A stretch of DNA of 64,000 nucleotides, taken from positions 62,001 to 126,000 of the forward strand of contig QVMW01000008.1 in assembly GCA_003417655.1 (NCBI GenBank), in the 5' to 3' direction. Each line of letters begins with the position of its first letter. Position 1 is the first letter of the stretch. The stretch is from Rhodobacteraceae bacterium 63075 (lineage in GTDB: Bacteria; Pseudomonadota; Alphaproteobacteria; Rhodobacterales; Rhodobacteraceae). Below are positions 1 to 6,517 of this stretch, one piece after another. The notes beneath the pieces are model-generated. The model did not search any database and was not told the origin of the DNA. It saw only the letters and a list, made by a program, of their open reading frames with translations. Both the position numbers and the translations under genes were made by a program.

Positions 1-163
1 ATCAAATAATATTGTCGCACCCGCTTGCGCCGGATCAATCGTTGTGACCGGCCTTGAGGGCCCGGCGCGACGGTTTGATCGGGGTTGGTTCCGGCCCTGC
101 AAAAGGAAAAGGCCGCGTTGATATGCGCGACCTTTCGTGATGTTTCACAAGATACGACAGCTA
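1..163. other. intergenic, left edge
   Basis: No supportable gene is seen here. The right part holds the hairpin that probably ends the cytochrome c transcript. The left 100 bases may be the upstream region of a gene outside the window, but I recognise no motif. Confidence 0.4.
101..132 (-). terminator. probable terminator of cytochrome c gene
   Basis: Read on the minus strand, a 7-bp stem (GGTCGCG with CGCGGCC, one G-U pair) with an 8-nt loop is followed by TTTTCCTTTT. It lies about 30 bases after the cytochrome stop codon, as expected of an intrinsic terminator. Confidence 0.6.
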
Positions 164-616
164 TCAGCTGTCTTCGGCCGCGCCGTCTTCGGAGGCGTCT
201 TCCTCCACAGCCGGGCCGACGGAGGCCAGCCATGCTGCAACATCCTCACCACCCTTGCGGAGCTTGAAGGACATTTTCGACTTTCTCGCGAAGTCGTTGT
301 CAGCCAGCCAGCCGCGCGGGTCGGCAGTGTAGGCTGCGAGCGCTTCTTCGGTCCAGACGAATTCCGCCTCTGCGGCCTCCTCAAGACCCTTGCCGTAACG
401 ATAGTCCTCGACGGAGCCGGCGACGCGACCGATCACGCCGTAAAGGTTCGGGCCGGTCCGGCCGCCCTTGACGATTTCTTCACCGTCATCGGAGACAACC
501 ATGTGGCAGGCCTTGCACTTGCGGAAGGTTTTCTCACCCTCCTCGATGTCGCCTTCGGCGAAGGCGGGGGAGGCGGCCATCAAGGTGCCGGCGACCAGGA
601 AACTCAATTTCTGCAT
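164..616 (-). CDS. periplasmic c-type cytochrome (c2/c550-like)
   Basis: The protein has 150 aa. A signal peptide ends at AFA (about residue 20). A single heme site CKACH has Cys34, Cys37 and His38, and the probable distal Met ligand is Met115 in KSKMSF. The GRTGPNLYGVIGR segment is typical of class I c2/c550 electron carriers, which shuttle electrons between the bc1 complex and oxidases or reductases in the periplasm. The C terminus is an unusual Glu/Asp/Ala tail, probably disordered. The start is the ATG before MQKLSF, because this alone gives a proper signal peptide; the longer open frame upstream is not coding-like. The gene stands alone, divergent from nothing obvious, with lipB next on the same strand. 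Confidence 0.9.
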   Translation of the reverse strand: MQKLSFLVAGTLMAASPAFAEGDIEEGEKTFRKCKACHMVVSDDGEEIVKGGRTGPNLYGVIGRVAGSVEDYRYGKGLEEAAEAEFVWTEEALAAYTADPRGWLADNDFARKSKMSFKLRKGGEDVAAWLASVGPAVEEDASEDGAAEDS

Positions 617-783
617 CTCTAAGATACCTCTTTGATTCACGTTTGATGCGCGTATGCCAGCAAGTTGGGCATTACGCTTCGGGGATGCAACAGACAAATG
701 GACGCGGGCGGCGATCTTGCGGAAAGCCGCGTCGAATTGAGACGCGACAACGCAACCGCAATCGCGTTCGCAGCGGCCTGGCT

Positions 784-1446
784 TCAATCGCAGGCGGGCG
801 GCGTCATGACGCGCTCGAAAGTGCTGCGCAAGGCGACATCGAGATCGTCCATCGTGACCGGCAGGCCGAGATCGACGAGGCTGGTCACCCCGTGCTCGGT
901 GATCCCGCAGGGGACAATGCCGGAGAAATGCTCGAGCTCGGGCTCGACATTGATCGAGATGCCGTGAAAGCTCACCCATTTGCGCAGGCGGATGCCGATC
1001 GCGGCGATCTTGTCTTCGGTCTTTTGGCCCGTTGCCGCCAGTGGTTTGTCATCGCGCCGGACCCAGACGCCCACGCGGCCCTCGCGGATCTCGCCCGTGA
1101 CGTTGAACGCGGCCAGCGTGGCGATGATCCAGGCCTCGAGATCGCGCACGAAGCAGCGGACGTCCCGGCCGCGCCTGTTCAGATCGAGCATGACATAAAC
1201 GACGCGCTGGCCGGGGCCATGATAGGTATACTGACCGCCCCGGCGCGCCTCATAGACGGGAAAGCGCTCGGGGTCCGTCAGATCCTCGCGGCGGGCCGAC
1301 GTGCCTGCGGTGTAGAGCGGCGGGTGTTCGAGCAGCCAGACGCATTCCTCGGCCTCGCCTTTCGCGATCGCCTCGACCCGCGCTTCCATGAAGGCAAGCG
1401 CCTCCTCGTAGGGCACGAGCGTGTCGGATATCTTCCATTCGACCAT
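784..1446 (-). CDS. lipB: octanoyltransferase LipB
   Basis: This enzyme moves the octanoyl group from acyl carrier protein to lipoyl domains of dehydrogenase E2 subunits and the glycine-cleavage H protein, the first step of lipoate synthesis in the cytoplasm. The 220 residues match the family length. Visible are the [11 protein letters not shown] motif (about 70-80, His76), the catalytic Lys146 in DKIAAIG and the acyl-accepting Cys180 in GIVPCGI. No lipA is seen in the window. The LytTR gene lies just upstream on the same strand, nine bases away, so the two may be co-transcribed. Confidence 0.96.
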   Translation of the reverse strand: MVEWKISDTLVPYEEALAFMEARVEAIAKGEAEECVWLLEHPPLYTAGTSARREDLTDPERFPVYEARRGGQYTYHGPGQRVVYVMLDLNRRGRDVRCFVRDLEAWIIATLAAFNVTGEIREGRVGVWVRRDDKPLAATGQKTEDKIAAIGIRLRKWVSFHGISINVEPELEHFSGIVPCGITEHGVTSLVDLGLPVTMDDLDVALRSTFERVMTPPACD

Positions 1447-1455
1447 TGTCTTTCC

Positions 1456-2232
1456 TCAGCGTGGCAAGAGACCTGCTTCTTTCAGGGCCGGGATATAGCT
1501 GCGCGACGCGGGAATGTCCCGCCCGTCCTTGAGCGTGATGCGGGCCTTGTAGCCCTCGCGCGTGACGCTTTCGATCTGATCGAAGGCGACCCAATGGGAG
1601 CGGTGGACCTGCATGCCGGTGTCGGCACCTGTCTCGCGGATCGCATCCGAAAGGCGCATGAGGATGAGTGATGTGCCCCGGGTAGTGACCACTTCGACAT
1701 AGTGATCCTGAACCGAGAGCGACAGGAGCGGCCCGCGCTTGGCAAAGTCGAGCCGTTCGAGAAGGGGCGGCGGCACGGGGCGTGCCTCGGTTTCGCGCTC
1801 CAGCTCACGGCTGAGTACGATCACCGCGCCTGTCACGATGGCCGAGGCCAGGAAGATCGCCGAGAGCGGCAAGAGCTCCAGGCCGCTGCCGAAGGTGATC
1901 CAGTTGAGCAGGGCGACGACGCCGGTGATCACGAGCCCGGCGGCGATGGCGGCGGCGGGCATGGCCTGCCAGAACGGGCGGCTGCGGCGCATGGCGACGA
2001 GAACGCATGTCCCGACAAGGCTGCCGGTTGCATAGGTGATCGGCACGGTGAAGGTCCAGTAGGCCAGCCGTGGCACGAAGGCGAGGGCATCACCCGTGCC
2101 GAACGGCCCGGCGAGCGCCAGCAGGGCGACGGCTGCGGCCATGGCGGCCAGCGCCCTGGGGCTTGCAAAAGTGGTCCGCGTTTCACGAAGCGCGACTTGC
2201 GTAACTGTGTCTTCCACGAAGGGCTCCTGCAT
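1456..2232 (-). CDS. membrane-anchored LytTR-type transcriptional regulator
   Basis: The protein has 258 aa. About four hydrophobic helices occupy residues 25-145. A linker follows, then a C-terminal LytTR DNA-binding domain (about 165-258) with the HYVEV, VHRSHWVA and ARITLKDG segments typical of the fold. There is no receiver domain, so this is not a classical LytR/AlgR response regulator. Membrane-bound LytTR proteins are common in Rhodobacterales and their signals are mostly unknown. The start is the ATG before MQEPF, ahead of the first membrane segment. It is divergent from the DUF2306-like gene and its stop is nine bases from lipB, so any control of either neighbour is only a guess. Confidence 0.85.
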   Translation of the reverse strand: MQEPFVEDTVTQVALRETRTTFASPRALAAMAAAVALLALAGPFGTGDALAFVPRLAYWTFTVPITYATGSLVGTCVLVAMRRSRPFWQAMPAAAIAAGLVITGVVALLNWITFGSGLELLPLSAIFLASAIVTGAVIVLSRELERETEARPVPPPLLERLDFAKRGPLLSLSVQDHYVEVVTTRGTSLILMRLSDAIRETGADTGMQVHRSHWVAFDQIESVTREGYKARITLKDGRDIPASRSYIPALKEAGLLPR

Positions 2233-2308
2233 TTCGCTGCATCGGCGCGTGCGCCGCTCACGGCCCTGTTCTAGCCCAGCCGCATGAAATGCAAAAGGAG
2301 ACGATCCG

Positions 2309-2812
2309 ATGAACCTTGCCCCGATTCTCGCCGCGCCTGCGGACGTGCAAATCCATCTCGTGGCCGCGCTGGCAGCCCTCATTCTGACGCCGCTCATCCT
2401 CTTCCGGCGCAAGGGGGACGGGTCGCATCGCTTTCTGGGCCGGCTCTGGGTGATCGCGATGGCGGTCACGGCGCTGTCATCCTTCGCGATCACGGGCATT
2501 CGGTTGATCGGCCCCTACAGCCCGATCCACATTCTCTCCATCGTCACGCTCGTGAGCCTGTGGAACGCGGTGCGCGCCGCGCGCACCCGGCGCATCCGCG
2601 AGCACCAGCTGTCGATCTACGGTGCGACCGCCGGGCTTGTCGGCGCCGGGGGATTCGCGCTCTTCCCCGGGCGGCTCCTGTCACACAGCCTGTTCGGCGG
2701 CTTCGAATGGCCCGGCTTCATCGCAGTGATCGCGGCGACGGCCCTGGCCGTTCTCGTCCTGATCCGACAGAGCCGCGCGGCGCGCGAACTGGACCCGCGC
2801 CGAGAATTGTGA
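2309..2812 (+). CDS. DUF2306-like multi-pass membrane protein
   Basis: The protein has 167 aa and about four membrane helices (10-30, 44-66, 74-90, 105-125, with a last one near 135-155). The order His (about 16), then RFLGRLWV, then IRLIGPYSPIHILS, then REHQ resembles the small DUF2306 family, whose function is unknown; conserved His residues in and near the membrane suggest metal or heme contact but this is unproven. The ATG follows AAAGGAGACG, a good ribosome site. It is divergent from the LytTR regulator gene and is a possible target of it. Confidence 0.75.
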   Translation: MNLAPILAAPADVQIHLVAALAALILTPLILFRRKGDGSHRFLGRLWVIAMAVTALSSFAITGIRLIGPYSPIHILSIVTLVSLWNAVRAARTRRIREHQLSIYGATAGLVGAGGFALFPGRLLSHSLFGGFEWPGFIAVIAATALAVLVLIRQSRAARELDPRREL

Positions 2813-2895
2813 GGATTTTGGGCAAATGTGCGTTTTTTCCGCTTCACATCCGCCGAGCCATTCGCTACACGCTCCGTCACCAAGCCAAGGACAGT

Positions 2896-2982
2896 GCGGT
2901 CGTGGCGGAATTGGTAGACGCGCAGCGTTGAGGTCGCTGTGGGGTAACACCCGTGGAAGTTCGAGTCTTCTCGACCGCACCA
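2896..2982 (+). tRNA. tRNA-Leu (anticodon GAG)
   Basis: The gene is 87 nt including an encoded CCA. The 7-bp acceptor stem GCGGTCG pairs with CGACCGC. The anticodon stem CAGCG/CGCTG encloses loop TTGAGGT, giving anticodon GAG, which reads CUU/CUC. A long variable arm, as in leucine tRNAs, and the T-arm box GTTCGAGTC are present. It is intact. Its last 59 bases recur at 4919-4977, showing use as an integration site. Confidence 0.97.
2924..2982 (+). repeat. left attachment repeat (att), 59 bp
   Basis: This is the 3' part of tRNA-Leu from the base before the anticodon stem's GCG to the CCA end. It is identical over 59 bp to 4919-4977. Tyrosine integrases typically use tRNA 3' halves as attB and leave such direct repeats at both ends of the inserted element. 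Confidence 0.92.
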
Positions 2983-3038
2983 ATCTTTCCAGATTTTTTC
3001 TTTGTCGTCCGACGGTTAACATCCGTTTGGAGAGACAA

Positions 3039-3709
3039 ATGGAACACAAACTGGCATACACGGTTCAGCGTGGCACCTCATATTTTTTACAATCGTCGCG
3101 TCCCTAGAGAGGTCGCGGATTCTTTTGGCAAGACCACGGTCAGGGTAAGTCTTGGATGAGACAGAGAGCGGGTCAGAGTTTCTGAGTTCAGCCCTTACAG
3201 AAAAACTTCGACGCTTTGGTCTGCTGAAGTTGTCCAGCCGGTTGATATTCAGCAGTTACTCAAGACACTGGAACCCAAGACGCGTGATCTACTGAGTTGT
3301 GCAGAATTTTACTATCACGCCACCACACGAAGCGAGGAGCCTCAAGACGGCTGGTTCAGAACGTCAAGTTCCCTTGGTGGGGGCTGCGCTAGAGGCCATG
3401 AGGCGGCTGCACAAGCGGTCAGACGGGCAGCGGTTCGTATTCCCTCGATGGGTCAAAGACAACTCTTGCCTTGCCACATACGCAAGCAACACACTCAACA
3501 AGCATATCAGGCATAATGTTGTTCCATTGACATGCCATTGTTTTCGTCACACGCTGAGGGACAGATAGCGCACTGCTGGGCCACCGATGGAACTGACAGA
3601 CGCTATTGGAGGCTGGAGTTCTGTTGGTGGCGTGGGAACGAAATACGGGCACGGCTACGATTTAGAGTTCAAGCGTCGTCACTTGGCATCCATAAAGCGC
3701 GGCCACTGA
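3039..3709 (+). pseudogene. tyrosine recombinase (integrase) pseudogene
   Basis: Pieces in different frames match a P4/phage-type integrase. The N-terminal arm reads GTSYF and then, after a slip in a run of six T near 3086, YNRRVPREVADSFGKTTVRVSLG, ended by a TGA at about 3158. The central core-binding part and the first catalytic Arg are not found. The C-terminal part has SLKTAGSERQVPLVG (from about 3336), the box RHTLRDR (about 3544-3565), a one-base slip and stop, then DAIGGWSSVGG and the Tyr-containing KYGHGY, ending at the TGA at 3707. A typical integrase has about 400 codons; about 220 remain. Confidence 0.85.
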
Positions 3710-3957
3710 AGCGATAAACGGTATCCGTCCAGATTTTTGGGGCGCTGATGGGTGATCCGGGCCGGGTCGCTGCCGACTGCAAAAGGTACGAACGTAACAG
3801 AGAAGAACGATTCAAAGACAGCATAAAAGTTGACCGCTAACTTGAAAATGTTAATGGGCTGATCGAATGAAAAAAGACGTAAGCAAGCGGCACACGGGGC
3901 AGCTGCATATATCGAAGACAAGCCAGAACGCGCTTATAGAACATGGAGGTTTTTTCT
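3710..3957. other. island intergenic spacer
   Basis: This AT-rich spacer lies between the integrase remnant and the lipoprotein gene. I see no gene. It presumably carries the lipoprotein promoter, and GGAGG at 3945-3949 is its ribosome site. Confidence 0.4.
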
Positions 3958-4311
3958 GTGAAGGGACTTAACGCACTTATTGCAGGAGGCTTGGGGGCGT
4001 TCTTGGCCGCCTGCGACTATACCCCACCGTCAACTCAAATAGCCGAAACTACGCAAGTTGGTGGCACTGGCAACATCCAGTACACGGTTGACCAACTCAG
4101 TAAAAATAAAAAACTCCTAGTCTTAACAGCGGCACCTGGGTTGGGTGAAACAGAAGGTTCCATACAACAACGGATGTACCAATTCGCTCTTCGATTTGCG
4201 GCACAAGATTGCCCTGACAACTTTAGCTTTGTAGACGATCCAAACATGTCGCAGTCCGTGGCCGGGGGCTTCATGCGGAGGACACGCTCTTACGTTTTTG
4301 TCTGCAGATAG
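3958..4311 (+). CDS. small orphan lipoprotein (island cargo)
   Basis: The protein has 117 aa from a GTG start. GGAGG lies eight bases before the GTG, and this start gives a lipoprotein signal (KGLNALIAGGLGAFLAAC, lipobox LAAC, Cys about 17), whereas the ATG at 3943 overlaps the ribosome site. The mature part has an alpha/beta look with two further Cys residues (CPDN and the C-terminal CR) that could pair. I recognise no family. It lies in the tRNA-Leu island, with the small membrane-protein gene next on the same strand, and may be cargo that conveys an envelope trait. Confidence 0.7.
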   Translation: MKGLNALIAGGLGAFLAACDYTPPSTQIAETTQVGGTGNIQYTVDQLSKNKKLLVLTAAPGLGETEGSIQQRMYQFALRFAAQDCPDNFSFVDDPNMSQSVAGGFMRRTRSYVFVCR

Positions 4312-4347
4312 CAGTTTTCATCAACATATATCATAGGAGCTAGGCTG

Positions 4348-4572
4348 ATGTTGCAACTTATTGCTGCGGCCGCAGGCGTGAACCTTGTCTTAGTTCTATT
4401 AGCAGCAGCTATGCCGCCACTAAGCGAGTTGTTTATTATGCCAGTGGGAATCGTTTTCCTGGTCCTTGTGACTGTTCCCGATAACATCCCCTTTGCCTTT
4501 GGCTGGCTTGGGGTATCAATGTTTGTTTGGGTTTCCTTAAGTAAACTATTCTTTCCCCATCTTTTCTATTGA
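4348..4572 (+). CDS. small two-helix membrane protein (island cargo)
   Basis: The protein has 74 aa and is almost entirely hydrophobic, with helices at about 2-22, 28-45 and 50-70. AGGAG stands eight bases before the ATG. It follows the lipoprotein gene by 36 bases on the same strand and is probably co-transcribed. I recognise no family. Small size and isolation make a toxin, immunity or holin-like role possible, but nothing in the sequence shows one. Confidence 0.6.
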   Translation: MLQLIAAAAGVNLVLVLLAAAMPPLSELFIMPVGIVFLVLVTVPDNIPFAFGWLGVSMFVWVSLSKLFFPHLFY

Positions 4573-4624
4573 CCTGTAGTCCCACGCTTCGAAGATACTT
4601 TTCTCCTAAAAATTAGCGACCACA

Positions 4625-4885
4625 ATGCCAGAGCGGCGTCTCGATCTATCAGGTTTAGATAATTCCCTTCGCCTTGACCCAAGGCGGCAGATGCGGCTTG
4701 AAGACGACGAACTGGCAGCGATGGTTGACGCGTTATGCGAATATCACGGCCTTAGACATAGGCAAGACACACGATCAAGCATGGTAGTCGCCCTGAAGGT
4801 ATTCTGGGGCAACCTTTATTTAGCAAGACGACAAGGAAGGTGGCTCGCTATAAGCCTTAGCTTCAAAGATAATATTGTATATTAA
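4625..4885 (+). CDS. small hypothetical protein (island cargo)
   Basis: The protein has 86 aa and is rich in Arg, Asp and Leu, with no membrane segment. The N-terminal half is charged (RRLDLSGLDNSLRLDPRRQMRLEDDEL). The C-terminal half contains WGNLYLARRQGRWLAISLS. I recognise no family; the short basic C-terminal helices could bind nucleic acid. No clear ribosome site is visible before the ATG, so the start is uncertain. It is the last gene before the right attachment repeat. Confidence 0.5.
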   Translation: MPERRLDLSGLDNSLRLDPRRQMRLEDDELAAMVDALCEYHGLRHRQDTRSSMVVALKVFWGNLYLARRQGRWLAISLSFKDNIVY

Positions 4886-4918
4886 TGGCTTAATTTGGAT
4901 ATCCGCGATTTCCCTACG

Positions 4919-4977
4919 AGCGTTGAGGTCGCTGTGGGGTAACACCCGTGGAAGTTCGAGTCTTCTCGACCGCACCA
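4919..4977 (+). repeat. right attachment repeat (tRNA-Leu 3' fragment)
   Basis: This is a perfect 59-bp copy of 2924-2982, beginning in the anticodon stem and ending with CCA. It lacks the acceptor 5' strand and D arm, so it is not a tRNA gene. It marks the right end of the island. Confidence 0.92.
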
Positions 4978-5095
4978 TTTTTCTCCGGACAATCGAAAAG
5001 TGTTTCCGTCCCTGCGACGCAACGAAACATGCCCCGGGCCTTTACTCGCCCCGGGCATCGGCGTTCTATGCGGCCAAGAGCAATGGGAGAGAGCT

Positions 5096-6325
5096 ATGGA
5101 TTTGGGATTGCGACCGCAGAGCGCAAAGCTTCTTGAGGACGTCAAGGCGATGATCCGCGACGAGATCATGCCTTTGGAGGATGAATACCACGCCGAGATC
5201 GGCAAGGGCGACCGCTGGAGCTATACCGAGCGGCAGGCGGAGATTCTCGAAGGGCTCAAGGCCAAGGCGAAGGAGCGCGGGCTTTGGAACTTCTGGCTGA
5301 CGGACAGCGACAAGGGCTTTGGCCTGTCGACCGTGGAATATGCCTATTTCGCCGAGGAGATGGGCAAGACGCCGATGGGGGCGGAAGTCTTCAACTGCTC
5401 GGCGCCGGACACCGGCAACATGGAGGTTTTCGAGCGCTATGGCTCGGAGGCGATGAAGGAACGCTGGCTCAAGCCGCTTCTGGAAGGCGAGATTCGCTCC
5501 GCCTACCTCATGACCGAGCCGGACGAAGCGAGCTCGGATGCCACGAATATTTCCATGAGTTGTGTGCGTGATGGTGACGATTACCTCCTCAACGGCGAGA
5601 AGTGGTGGTCCTCCGGCGCGGGCGATCCGCGTTGCAAGGTCTATATCGTCATGGTCAAGACCGGCGGCGAGGAGGTGCGCACCTACAACCGCCAGTCGAT
5701 GATCGTCGTGCCGGCGGATGCCGAAGGGGTCGAAGTGCTCCGGCCGATGCATGTCTATGGTGACGACGATGCGCCGCACGGGCATATGCACATCCGCTTC
5801 AATGATGTGCGTGTTCCGGCCGAGAATATCATCCTCGGCGAAGGGCGCGGCTTCGAGATCGCTCAGGGGCGGCTCGGGCCGGGGCGGATTCACCATTGCA
5901 TGCGCGCCATCGGGCAGGCCGAGGCGGCGCTTGAGATGATGTGCCGCAGAGGGCTTGAACGTGTCGCCTTCGGCAAGCCGATCGCCCAGCTCGGGGCGAA
6001 TTACGACATCATCGCGAATGCGCGCATGGAGATCGAGCAGGCGCGTCTGTTGTGTCTCAAGACGGCCTGGATGATGGACCAGGGCGATGCACGCGCCGCC
6101 GCGCCCTGGATCAGCCAGATCAAGGTGGTCGCGCCGCTCATGTCGATCAAGGTGATCGACGAGGCCGTGCAGATGTTCGGCGCGCAGGGGATCAGCCAGG
6201 ATGCGCGGTTGGCTTCGATGTGGAAGCATGTGCGCACGCTGCGCCTTGCCGATGGGCCGGACGCCGTGCACCGGCGGCAGGTGGCGCGCACGGAGCTGCG
6301 CAAATATACGCAGGAAAAAGTCTGA
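5096..6325 (+). CDS. acyl-CoA dehydrogenase family protein
   Basis: The protein has 409 aa, a flavoprotein of the type that desaturates acyl-CoA thioesters and passes electrons to electron-transfer flavoprotein. The N-terminal helical domain has [28 protein letters not shown]. The central beta domain has [13 protein letters not shown] and [12 protein letters not shown], the usual flavin-binding signatures. The C-terminal helical domain has [12 protein letters not shown] and MFGAQGIS. It resembles the long-chain or ACAD10/11-like subgroup. The start is the ATG after GGGAGAGAGCT; an in-frame ATG 96 bases upstream would only add residues unlike the family. It is a single gene followed by two hairpins. 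Confidence 0.93.
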   Translation: MDLGLRPQSAKLLEDVKAMIRDEIMPLEDEYHAEIGKGDRWSYTERQAEILEGLKAKAKERGLWNFWLTDSDKGFGLSTVEYAYFAEEMGKTPMGAEVFNCSAPDTGNMEVFERYGSEAMKERWLKPLLEGEIRSAYLMTEPDEASSDATNISMSCVRDGDDYLLNGEKWWSSGAGDPRCKVYIVMVKTGGEEVRTYNRQSMIVVPADAEGVEVLRPMHVYGDDDAPHGHMHIRFNDVRVPAENIILGEGRGFEIAQGRLGPGRIHHCMRAIGQAEAALEMMCRRGLERVAFGKPIAQLGANYDIIANARMEIEQARLLCLKTAWMMDQGDARAAAPWISQIKVVAPLMSIKVIDEAVQMFGAQGISQDARLASMWKHVRTLRLADGPDAVHRRQVARTELRKYTQEKV

Positions 6326-6389
6326 CTTGCTCCCGGGGAGGCCGGGAGCAAGTCGGCGGGCCGGGCTTTTCGCAAGCCTGGCCCTTTTT
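6326..6389 (+). terminator. tandem hairpins ending the acyl-CoA dehydrogenase transcript
   Basis: The first hairpin starts at the base after the stop codon: CTTGCTCCCGG (6326-6336) pairs perfectly with CCGGGAGCAAG (6342-6352) and has no T-run. The second (6358-6384) pairs GGGCCGGGCTT with AAGCCTGGCCC over 11 bp with one G-U, followed by TTTTT, a classical intrinsic terminator. Confidence 0.85.
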
Positions 6390-6427
6390 CATGGCGGGGG
6401 CGCAGGGCGTGCCGTGGTCCCTGTCTG

Positions 6428-6457
6428 AAAAAAGGGGCGCTCGCCAAGGAGCGCCCC
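6428..6457 (-). terminator. terminator of the acidic-protein gene
   Basis: On the minus strand a perfect 9-bp stem (GGGGCGCTC with GAGCGCCCC, 6-nt loop) is followed by six T. It stands 60 bases after the stop of the acidic-protein gene and faces the acyl-CoA dehydrogenase terminator. Confidence 0.85.
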
Positions 6458-6517
6458 GAGTTAGAGCAGTCAGGAGTGTGGTGCGACCGGCACCGTGGAG
6501 TAAGAAAAGCGTCCCGC

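Larger units (their letters stand above)
2983..4977. mobile_element. small decayed integrative island at tRNA-Leu
   Basis: The roughly 2.0-kb segment between the two 59-bp repeats is visibly AT-richer than the flanks. It holds one broken integrase next to the tRNA and three small genes with no recognised function. A position directly after a tRNA, the duplicated tRNA end and an integrase at the tRNA-proximal side are the hallmarks of an integrated element. The broken integrase implies it cannot excise by itself. Its small size suggests a large internal deletion of a once longer island. Confidence 0.88.

Noticed and set aside
4919..4977. Second tRNA-Leu gene
   Set aside because: It has only the 3' two-thirds and no acceptor 5' strand or D arm; it is an att remnant.
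4984..5095. Terminator at the hairpin near CCCCGGGC after the island
   Set aside because: An imperfect 11-bp inverted repeat with no T-run; it lies in the acyl-CoA dehydrogenase upstream region.
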